Source: Brevundimonas aveniformis DSM 17977 (lineage in GTDB: Bacteria; Pseudomonadota; Alphaproteobacteria; Caulobacterales; Caulobacteraceae). From it: a stretch of DNA of 64,000 nt. A program made the translations under genes and the position numbers. Positions 8,975-15,662 of this stretch are shown here, in pieces; the stretch's first letter is position 1; each line of letters begins with the position of its first letter. The DNA lies in contig NZ_AUAO01000001.1 of the NCBI RefSeq assembly GCF_000428765.1, forward strand, positions 868,001 to 932,000, read 5' to 3'. The notes below the pieces were generated by a model. The model ran no database searches. It saw nothing but the letters and a program-made list of their open reading frames with translations, and had not been told where the DNA came from.

Positions 8975-9468
8975 ACGCCAAGTCAGGTCCGATTGACCCG
9001 ATTTGGCCTTGGCCGTAGCCCTTCCGGGTTCGGGGGGTGCCGATGCTCAGGCTCTCAGCGATGTCGTTGCCAATGGCTGTGGCGACATCGGCCACAGCCC
9101 TGACAGCCTTCCATTGGTAGCCCAGACCTGTCCGAGCCTCGACGCTGCTTTTCGGACCACCGGACGGGCCAAAGGCAGTCGATCAGCCCGTCTGGCTCAG
9201 GACGGGTGAGGCTTTAGAGGTCAACGGGCAGCGTGAAGGCTCAGGCTGGACCTGAGGCTGGCCGCTGGCTGCGACGGTGACTGCCAACAGGTCGAGTGTC
9301 GCATCAACGGCATAGGGGGGCGGTCAGATGGACGAAAGTCAGCAGCTGAACGCGCCGATCATTGTCAGCGGCCATGGCCGGCGACCCGTCAATGTGTCGG
9401 TGCAGATGCACCCATGCCGCAGCGAGCCGTGCTATCTGGCCTTTGCCCTGTTGAACGAGAGGCGGCGG
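8975..9468. other. 494-base gap without a supported gene; possible gene relics
   Basis: No convincing gene fills this stretch. A TTG-initiated frame at 9003-9209 begins with a signal-like segment (MALAVALPGSGGADAQA). A frame starting at ATG 9328 behind GGGGGGCGGT reads MDESQQLNAPIIVSGHGRRP and then runs antisense into the barrel gene. Both could be remains of genes truncated when the neighbouring module arrived, or noise. No terminator with a U-tract was recognised after tacA. Confidence 0.4.
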
Positions 9469-10680
9469 CTAGTAGCGAATGCCCAGAAACACCTTGATCG
9501 TTTCGCTACGGACGAGACTGGTCAGGTCTTCACCGTTCACATAGCCGATGCCGAACTCGTAGTTGGATGTCTCTCGGGGCGACAGGGTCAAGTTGACCTC
9601 GCCCCTTGCGACATCGCCCTCTTCCCCTGTCAAGGGTTCCATGAGCGCATAGCGGAGGCGGGCCTCGAACCACCCTCTCCAAAGGGGTTGACCATAAGAC
9701 AATCCGAGCCAGCCCCCCGCACGGAGGTAGTTCTCGACGTTGGCGAGTGAGGCCTTGCTCCCCGGGTCCTCGACATACGAGTAGTCAAGCCGCAGACCAT
9801 ACTCACATTGGAACATGCCCGCTCGTCCGATCCGCTGGGTGCAGGCCCGGATCGGCGCAGGCTCCCACTCGACATCGGCCATCCACATCGACGAGTCGAA
9901 CTCATCATCCGTTTCATAGGCCGCATTCCAGCGAACCTCATGGAAATCGCGTTGCCAGAAGCCGGTCGCCCCGAGGGTCAGGTCGTTGACGGGGGAGCTG
10001 CTGAGAGATTCCCGCTCATAGCTCAGATAGGGGACCACGCGGGCGGCACCGATATCAAAAACCCCAAGGCCGAGGACCACATCAACATTGAAACTCTCAG
10101 TACTGGCGACCCGGTCGTTGGTGTAGCTGATTGTCCCAAATGTACGCTGATCGAGCCGCGCAGCACTCAGGCCCGCGATGTCACCGGTGATAATCAAACG
10201 TCGTGGGGCGGAGGTTGCAGGTTCATCCGGCTTGGCCAGGGGACAATGGACGGTAATCAGACCGACCTCGCCGCCCAGATAGGCCCTTACCCACGCCTGT
10301 GCGTCTAGCCCGCGGGTCCGACGTGAAATCTGAATTTGATCGGTCCGCCGTTGCGTCTGCTCGGGGAATTCATCCGAGTGAATTTCGCGCAACAGCGAAT
10401 CCCACGTTCCATTTCCTGGCAGGAATTGGTCGGCCAGATTCGGGTTCGTGGGTGTGGACACGCCGGCAAGTGTCGCATTGTAGGCGCGCACGAGCGGGGC
10501 GGACCATGACGGACTGCCCGTGGCGATGATGCTGGCGAGAACTTCATCATTCGGGAGGTCGCTGCCCGCATAGTTCGAACAGGCCCCAGCAAATCGACTT
10601 TGCGGTGTCGGCGAGGTCTGGGCCGCTGCGGTTCCGGAAGCGGCCGCCAAAGCCAGCCCTATGATCGCGGTCCTAAGCAC
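9469..10680 (-). CDS. putative outer-membrane beta-barrel protein, unknown family
   Basis: The 403-residue product has a Sec signal peptide (MLRTAIIGLALAAASGTAAAQ, cleavage near 20-21). From about residue 165 on there are alternating hydrophobic/polar strands with many aromatic residues, and the chain ends in FLGIRY. A C-terminal aromatic residue with this pattern is the mark of a BAM-dependent outer-membrane barrel. The N-terminal 160 residues have a Cys at 33 and look globular. I do not recognise a family. Its start overlaps the end of the small gene 10673-11011 by 8 bases, indicating a two-gene unit. Confidence 0.75.
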   Translation of the reverse strand: MLRTAIIGLALAAASGTAAAQTSPTPQSRFAGACSNYAGSDLPNDEVLASIIATGSPSWSAPLVRAYNATLAGVSTPTNPNLADQFLPGNGTWDSLLREIHSDEFPEQTQRRTDQIQISRRTRGLDAQAWVRAYLGGEVGLITVHCPLAKPDEPATSAPRRLIITGDIAGLSAARLDQRTFGTISYTNDRVASTESFNVDVVLGLGVFDIGAARVVPYLSYERESLSSSPVNDLTLGATGFWQRDFHEVRWNAAYETDDEFDSSMWMADVEWEPAPIRACTQRIGRAGMFQCEYGLRLDYSYVEDPGSKASLANVENYLRAGGWLGLSYGQPLWRGWFEARLRYALMEPLTGEEGDVARGEVNLTLSPRETSNYEFGIGYVNGEDLTSLVRSETIKVFLGIRY

Positions 10681-11011
10681 CCCACTTCTCCTGTTTGACG
10701 ATCGAGGCTGATATGAGGTTTTTCAAATCATCCAATGTTTTAACGGCGGCCATATCGGCGGAAGTCCCATAGTGAATGGGCTTGATCTCCAACTCTGAGC
10801 AAACCGGTCCTGCTGCATCGTTCGCGATCTGACGGATATCGCTATCCTTCATGAAGTAACGATCCGTACCCGTGCCCTCTCGTAGCGGCCAGAAGAACTC
10901 CACCTTGTTCGACCCGTCAGCGGATGTGAATTTGGGCCAAAGCCGCATTTGGTGCTCAAGGGCCACATGGATCAGGTTGTTGAGCTTCTGTGGTGTCGGT
11001 TTGTTTCCCAT
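10673..11011 (-). CDS. small hypothetical protein upstream of barrel gene
   Basis: The 112-residue product (MGNKPTPQKLNNLIHVALEHQ...) has no signal peptide or membrane segment, so it is probably cytoplasmic. A helical N terminus precedes a segment with KVEFFWPLREGTGTDRYFM. I do not recognise it. A strong GGGAGGG site stands 5 bases before the ATG, and the 3' end overlaps the barrel gene by 8 bases, so translation may be coupled. The DNA here is visibly AT-richer than the flanks, which suggests horizontal origin. Confidence 0.65.
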   Translation of the reverse strand: MGNKPTPQKLNNLIHVALEHQMRLWPKFTSADGSNKVEFFWPLREGTGTDRYFMKDSDIRQIANDAAGPVCSELEIKPIHYGTSADMAAVKTLDDLKNLISASIVKQEKWGA

Positions 11012-11105
11012 GTGCCCTCCCGTGCCGGTGTCAGAAACCGGCGTTCCATTATGGGCATGTTACAGATAAAAATCTACCTAGTAGAGAATCTGGAATGTAC
11101 AACCC

Positions 11106-12062
11106 CTATGGGTTGTGTAACGTCCCCAGCTCCCTCGACCCATTCTCCAGCGACGGTTCGATCTCGGTGGCCTCGAGCCATTCGTTCCAGCTGACGATGA
11201 GGATCCAGTCCGGGCGGGCGACGCGGGCAGCCTCCAGCATCAGGCGGAAGGTACGCCCCTCGCGTCGCGGCGTGGTCGGCCGGTTGCCGGTGCGATCATC
11301 CAGCCGCCGGTCATCGTAGCCGGGCAGGACGGTGGCGGTGGTGACGGCCAGGCCGTCTTGCGCGCGAACCCAGCGGCGCATCCAGCGGCGTGCACGCACG
11401 CCGAATCCGACCCACCAGCCATCCGTCTCGAACTGGACCGAATAGATGTGCACGGCGTCGAACAGCGCCCGCCGCGCGGCGATCTCATCCAGATTGTTGG
11501 CTGTTCCCACACAGGCAAAGCCACCGCCGGTGGTTGTGGTGTGGGCGGCGCGGGCTGCGGTCCAGCCGTCCTCCCCGATCTCCTGCAGGACGCGATCAAA
11601 GACGAAAATGCAGGGCCGGCCCGCAAGCCTGAGCCAGGCCGGGGCCGTTTCGAACCGACGATACAGCGCGTTCAGTCGTTCGGTCAGGCGTGCCGGCGAC
11701 CCACCCGAGCTCTCGACATAGGCCGTGATGGAAAACCCATCTGGCGCGTCGGCAACGAGCGCGGCGAGCACCTGATCGCGGGGGTTGGCCTCACCGTCCC
11801 AGCTGGTGATGAATCCGGTGATGCCGGCGGCGCGGGCCTGGCTGATCTGGCGGGCGATGACCGCCGGATCGCGGCTGTCATAGAGGCCGTCTGCGGGCTG
11901 ATTGGGATGGTTGCGGTCACCATCCGCCGAAACGCCCCAGCCCTGGTTCGGCGCATACCAGCCATAGTGAAACGCCAGGGTTTCACGTCGGGTCCGGGCC
12001 AGGGCGCGCCATGGGGTGGCGATCAGGGCTGCCGCACCGGCCAGAAACCCCCGCCGCCTCAT
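11106..12062 (-). CDS. GH99-like secreted glycoside hydrolase family protein
   Basis: The 318-residue protein starts with a twin-arginine-type signal (MRRRGFLAGAAALIATPWRALA). The mature part resembles glycoside hydrolase family 99 / WbsX-like TIM barrels: FHYGWYAPN at the first strand, ITGFITSWDG, and the C-terminal VSWNEWLEATEIEPS, equivalent to the WNEWxExxxxEP motif of that group. It would act on a mannan-like or other polysaccharide outside the cytoplasm. Its start overlaps the small downstream-of-gapR gene by 4 bases. Substrate is unknown and endo-mannosidase activity is not assured. Confidence 0.72.
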   Translation of the reverse strand: MRRRGFLAGAAALIATPWRALARTRRETLAFHYGWYAPNQGWGVSADGDRNHPNQPADGLYDSRDPAVIARQISQARAAGITGFITSWDGEANPRDQVLAALVADAPDGFSITAYVESSGGSPARLTERLNALYRRFETAPAWLRLAGRPCIFVFDRVLQEIGEDGWTAARAAHTTTTGGGFACVGTANNLDEIAARRALFDAVHIYSVQFETDGWWVGFGVRARRWMRRWVRAQDGLAVTTATVLPGYDDRRLDDRTGNRPTTPRREGRTFRLMLEAARVARPDWILIVSWNEWLEATEIEPSLENGSRELGTLHNP

Positions 12063-12373
12063 CCGAAAGGCTTTCGGCGGCGTGTGCGCGGCCCGGGCGT
12101 TTCGCCCTTGGCCTTGGCCTGGATTTCCTTGAGCTTGCGGCCTTGCAGGGCGGAAAGGGGCGCGCCGGTGGTGCCCTTGTCCGGGTCGGCAAAGGCGCGT
12201 CCGTAGGTTTCTATCCGCTCGCCCACCGAGCCGAGGAATTCTTCTTCCCAGTCCGAAAGTTCGACGCCACCGCGTTCGGCGGTGCGTTGCGCGCGTTTCA
12301 AGGCGCGAAGCGCCCGCCGCCGGGCCGCCTGGCGGGCGACCTCAAAGGGATTGGCGGGCGGTTTCGCTTTCAG
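12059..12373 (-). CDS. small basic hypothetical protein downstream of gapR
   Basis: About 104 residues, rich in Arg, Lys and Ala, with an N-terminal helix (ANPFEVARQAARRRALRALKRAQR), a central ELSDWEEEFLGSVGERIETYG and a basic tail. No family was recognised. The frame has no ATG or GTG in a plausible place. The best start is CTG at 12373, one base after the gapR stop codon, with GGGAGAG seven bases upstream. The frame stays open into gapR, but there it is only a shadow of gapR. It overlaps the GH99-like gene start by 4 bases. Confidence 0.6.
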   Translation of the reverse strand: MKAKPPANPFEVARQAARRRALRALKRAQRTAERGGVELSDWEEEFLGSVGERIETYGRAFADPDKGTTGAPLSALQGRKLKEIQAKAKGETPGPRTRRRKPFG

Positions 12374-12374
12374 A

Positions 12375-12647
12375 TCAGATCTCTCCCACCGCCGACAGGT
12401 AGAGGTCGAGGATGGCTTCCTCTTCCTGGCGCTTGGCCTTGTCCTGCTTGCGAATACGCACGACCTTGCGCAGGACCTTGACGTCATAGCCCTCACCCTT
12501 GGCCTCAGCAAAGACCTCCTTGATGTCGGCCATGACGGCGGCCTTGTCCTCTTCCAGCCGCTCAATGCGCTCGATGATGGTGCGCAGACGCCCCTGGGCA
12601 GCTGCCGTCAGGACATCGGGATTGGAAAAGGCAGCGTCGTCGGCCAC
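12375..12647 (-). CDS. gapR: nucleoid-associated protein GapR (DUF2312)
   Basis: The roughly 90-residue product matches GapR, which in Caulobacter binds overtwisted AT-rich DNA ahead of replication forks and supports topoisomerase action. The signature run is RIERLEEDKAAVMADIKEV, then a basic stretch KVLRKVVRIRKQDKAKRQEEEAILDLYL. I place the start at GTG 12647 (VADDAAF) because TGGAG lies 7-8 bases upstream; the open frame extends to 12719 without a better site. The small basic gene follows immediately. Confidence 0.92.
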   Translation of the reverse strand: MADDAAFSNPDVLTAAAQGRLRTIIERIERLEEDKAAVMADIKEVFAEAKGEGYDVKVLRKVVRIRKQDKAKRQEEEAILDLYLSAVGEI

Positions 12648-12723
12648 GGGAAAACTCCAGAAGGGATCAGGGTAAACAGACCCGGTTCCTAGCCCCGAAT
12701 GTTCCCCTGTCTCAACCACCCAT

Positions 12724-12759
12724 AACGAAACAGGCCCCGGACAACTGCCCGAGGCCTGT
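12724..12759 (-). terminator. Rho-independent terminator after rpmJ
   Basis: On the minus strand the sequence forms a stem ACAGGCC...GGCCTGT (12759-12753 with 12736-12730) with inner CGG/CCG pairs. TTTCGTT follows. It sits between rpmJ and gapR, so it would end rpmJ transcripts and insulate gapR. Confidence 0.65.
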
Positions 12760-12802
12760 GGAAATCTCTGAGATATCGACGCGCCGATCCCGGCGCGAAC
12801 GC

Positions 12803-12928
12803 TTAGCCTTGCTTGGCTTTGAAGCGCGGATCGGTCTTGTTGATCACATAGACCTTGCCCTTGCGGCGGACGATCTTGCAGTCCCGATGGCGAGACTTGA
12901 GCGACTTGAGCGAGCTACGGACCTTCAT
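12803..12928 (-). CDS. rpmJ: 50S ribosomal protein L36, 41-residue form
   Basis: The 41-residue product reads [20 protein letters not shown] and continues with [21 protein letters not shown], the alternative L36 form. It retains only one of the zinc-ribbon cysteines (Cys17), as usual for this type. The frame is open upstream to 13228, but family length fixes the start at 12928. It faces the divergent lytic transglycosylase gene across a 182-base promoter region. Confidence 0.97.
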   Translation of the reverse strand: MKVRSSLKSLKSRHRDCKIVRRKGKVYVINKTDPRFKAKQG

Positions 12929-13110
12929 GGTCTTCTTCCGGGCTGGACGTTCATAAATGACAAGCGCCGCGAGGGGGCTCGCGGCGGAGCGGGGTCTATA
13001 TGCAAAGCGCGACGCGGTGTCAACGTAGGGACCGAACGCGGCGATCCGTCGCTTCGCCTCCCACGCGCTTGTGATTGAACCAACAGGGGAAAGCCCGCTA
13101 GACTCACGCG

Positions 13111-14406
13111 ATGAAAATGACGTCGCGTCTTGTCCTGTGTCTGATCGTGGCCGCCTGTGCGCCCATGGCCCCCGACCTGCCTCCTGTTCAGCCGCAGCCG
13201 ACCCAGACCCCCACACCGTCCCCGACACCGCCTTCGCCGCCCTCGAACCAGACGGCGACCGATGTGGCGACCCCGCAGGAGGTGATGGAGTTCAACGTCT
13301 GGCGCGACAGCTTCCTGGCCCGCCGCGGCGGAGCCAATCGAGCGGCCTGGGCCCAGGAACTGGCCGGTCTGACGCCGGATCATCGGGTGATCGACCGGGA
13401 TCGCTCTCAGCCGGAATTCTCGCGCGGTGCCGGCGATTACATTACCCGCGCCCTGACCGCTGATCGGATCCAGACCGGGCGTGACCGGATCGGAGCCGCG
13501 CCGTGGATGAACCGGATCCAGGACCAGTATGGCGTGCCCAAGTCGATCCTGGTGGCGATCTGGGCCCAGGAAAGCGCCTTTGGCCGGATTCAGGGCGATT
13601 TTGATGTGGTTCGCTCTCTGGCCACCCTGGCCTGGGAGGGGCGTCGCCGTGAGTGGGCCGAGGGCCAACTGGTCAATGCCCTGACCATCGTAACTGAGGG
13701 GCGGCGGGACCGGAGCCGCCTGACCGGAAGCTGGGCCGGGGCCATGGGTCAGACCCAGTTCATGCCGGACAACTATCTGCGTCTGGCCCGCGATGCCGAC
13801 GGCGACGGCCGGGTCGATATCTGGGGCTCAGACCAGGACGCCCTGGCGTCTGCGGCCAATCTGCTGGCCACCGCCGGATGGCGACGCAATCAGCGGTGGG
13901 CACTGGAAGTGACCCTGCCCAGCGGCTTTGACTACAGCCTGACCGATTCAGCCCAACAGCCGTGGAGCTTCTGGCGCAGCCGGGGGGTTGAGCTGGCCGG
14001 AGGCGTGGCCCTAAGCGATGCCGAGGCGGCGGAGAATGCGACGATTCTGTTGCCCTCCGGCGCGGGGGGGCCGGCCTTCCTGGCCCTGCCGAACCACTAT
14101 GTGATCCGACGCTACAACAATGCGCTGAGCTACGCCCTGGCGATTGGTCTGCTTGCCGATGCCATGGATGGCCGCGCCGGCGTTGCGCGCGCCTGGCCCA
14201 ATGAGCCGCCCTTGTCTCGCGACCAGGCCTTTGCCCTGCAGCGGGGCCTGCAGGCCCTTGGGTTCGATCCCAACGGGATCGACGGCGTGATCGGATCGGG
14301 TACGCGTCGGGCCTTGCGTCAGTACCAGGCCGCACGCGGCTTGATTGCCGATGGCTATGTCAATGAGGCGATCATCAACCGCATTCGATCCGAGGCCGGA
14401 GTTTAG
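13111..14406 (+). CDS. lytic murein transglycosylase (MltB family) with PG-binding domain
   Basis: The 431-residue product begins with a lipoprotein-type signal ([12 protein letters not shown], lipobox Cys near residue 14), then a Pro/Thr-rich linker (about 20-50). The catalytic domain (about 55-345) has the acid Glu154 in [22 protein letters not shown] and [24 protein letters not shown], typical of MltB. A C-terminal peptidoglycan-binding domain (about 365-428) reads [20 protein letters not shown] and [14 protein letters not shown]. It would cleave the MurNAc-GlcNAc bond at the inner face of the outer membrane. Confidence 0.92.
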   Translation: MKMTSRLVLCLIVAACAPMAPDLPPVQPQPTQTPTPSPTPPSPPSNQTATDVATPQEVMEFNVWRDSFLARRGGANRAAWAQELAGLTPDHRVIDRDRSQPEFSRGAGDYITRALTADRIQTGRDRIGAAPWMNRIQDQYGVPKSILVAIWAQESAFGRIQGDFDVVRSLATLAWEGRRREWAEGQLVNALTIVTEGRRDRSRLTGSWAGAMGQTQFMPDNYLRLARDADGDGRVDIWGSDQDALASAANLLATAGWRRNQRWALEVTLPSGFDYSLTDSAQQPWSFWRSRGVELAGGVALSDAEAAENATILLPSGAGGPAFLALPNHYVIRRYNNALSYALAIGLLADAMDGRAGVARAWPNEPPLSRDQAFALQRGLQALGFDPNGIDGVIGSGTRRALRQYQAARGLIADGYVNEAIINRIRSEAGV

Positions 14407-14506
14407 CCCCGGGCCCCGGTTCCCGTGCTGACGGACCGATTTTCGCCAAGATCAGCCGCGACGGTGGCGGCGTGCCGGATTAGGGCACCCACCTAAGGAG
14501 AGAAAC

Positions 14507-14746
14507 ATGCGTTCAGGGATCACAGCCGTCGCCCTCCTTGCCGGCGCGCTCTTGGTATCTGCCTGTGCCTCGACGGCGCAGACGCACCCCACCTACGCTG
14601 AGGAAATGGCCCAGCTCAACGCGGAGTGTCAGGCGCGCGGCGGGATGCTGACGCCTATCCAGGGAGCCACCGGGCCTCGTGCGGCGAACGACTATGCCTG
14701 CGAGATTCGGGGTGGCGCGTCGTCGCGCCTGCGGGGCGGCAACTAG
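14507..14746 (+). CDS. small lipoprotein, unknown
   Basis: The 79-residue product has a signal peptide with lipobox ALLVSACAS (Cys20), then a short mature part with two further cysteines (QARGGML region and YACEIRG), which could form a disulfide in the periplasm. A clear AAGGAG site precedes the ATG. Its stop overlaps the convergent HAD gene's stop by 3 bases. No family is recognised. Confidence 0.75.
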   Translation: MRSGITAVALLAGALLVSACASTAQTHPTYAEEMAQLNAECQARGGMLTPIQGATGPRAANDYACEIRGGASSRLRGGN

Positions 14747-15606
14747 AGTTCAGCCACCGGCATGGTGCCGGCGTTGATCGCGATACGCCCGACCAGCCCC
14801 TTGACGATCAAGTCCAGCGCCGTGCCCTCACGGTAGTCGGCGGCGGCGACGAAATTGACCCGGTCTTCCGAGATCAGGTTGTAGAGCTTGTCCTGGTCGC
14901 GGGCCGAGTTGCGCGGGTCGTAGACCGCGATTGAGAAGCCGCCCTTGGAGTGCATCATCTTCATGGTCGGCACATCGGTGTCGCCGTCGCCCAGGAAGAT
15001 CATGCGATTGAAGGGCACCGGGCGAGCTGCGTCCGGCATGAATTTGTTGATCTTCTCGTGCTCGTAGTGATTGAGCACGCCCTTGTTGATGCGGAACAGA
15101 TACTGGGTCTTGGTGGTGTAGTTGACCCCGACCGCCGGCCAGATCGCGACCCCGTCGTCATCATAGACGAACTTGGATGCAAAGACGTGTTTGAACGCGC
15201 TGCGGATCGGGCAGCCGTCGATCATCTCCTCCAGACCGGCAGAGATGATGTAGTGCTCGATATCCAGGCCGTATCGGGCTCCAAACGCATTGATGCGGTC
15301 GAACCACCCCGGTCCCGTCAGGTCGGTCTTGAGGCCGTCGAACAGCTTCACGTCCTGACCGTGTTCGGCCAGCAGTTTGCGGGTGATCGGCTGCTTCTGC
15401 TCACGGGCGCGCTGAAGCATGAGCTGCATGTACATCAGGATGTTGTCACCGTCGGCGTCCCGGGTCAGTCGATCCGCCTCGCCCCAGAAATCGCCCACAC
15501 CCATGCCGACGGAGGGAATGAAGGTCACCTCCTGCATGTTTCCGCGCGCCAGGGTGCCGTCGAAATCGTAGATGAGGGCGGTTTTGAGCAGGGGGGCTTG
15601 GGTCAT
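14743..15606 (-). CDS. HAD-superfamily phosphatase-like protein
   Basis: The 287-residue cytoplasmic protein has HAD motif I YDFDGTLA near residues 13-20 and motif III/IV FLGDGDTDVPTMKM near 200-213, with the cap domain inserted between. Both motif I aspartates are present, so it should be a phosphohydrolase. The substrate cannot be inferred. The C-terminal part contains ISEDRVNFVAAADYREGTALD. It lies downstream of no obvious partner; divL begins on the same strand further upstream. Confidence 0.8.
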   Translation of the reverse strand: MTQAPLLKTALIYDFDGTLARGNMQEVTFIPSVGMGVGDFWGEADRLTRDADGDNILMYMQLMLQRAREQKQPITRKLLAEHGQDVKLFDGLKTDLTGPGWFDRINAFGARYGLDIEHYIISAGLEEMIDGCPIRSAFKHVFASKFVYDDDGVAIWPAVGVNYTTKTQYLFRINKGVLNHYEHEKINKFMPDAARPVPFNRMIFLGDGDTDVPTMKMMHSKGGFSIAVYDPRNSARDQDKLYNLISEDRVNFVAAADYREGTALDLIVKGLVGRIAINAGTMPVAEL

Positions 15607-15662
15607 TCTGAAGCCGGCAATGAGAAGATCTTGCGGCCTCCTAGCACCAAATCGGTCCGAAC

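Noticed and set aside
9328-9750. 140-residue plus-strand frame as a full gene
   Set aside because: Its second half is antisense to the barrel gene and loses coding character; treated only as a possible relic.
11099-11116. ACAACCC-CTAT-GGGTTGT hairpin at the end of the GH99-like gene
   Set aside because: A perfect 7-bp stem, but no U-tract follows on either strand and it overlaps the stop codon; not called a terminator.
12375-12719. Longer gapR starting at 12719
   Set aside because: The extra 24 residues (MVETGEHSGLG...) do not match the family and lack a ribosome site; GTG 12647 has one.
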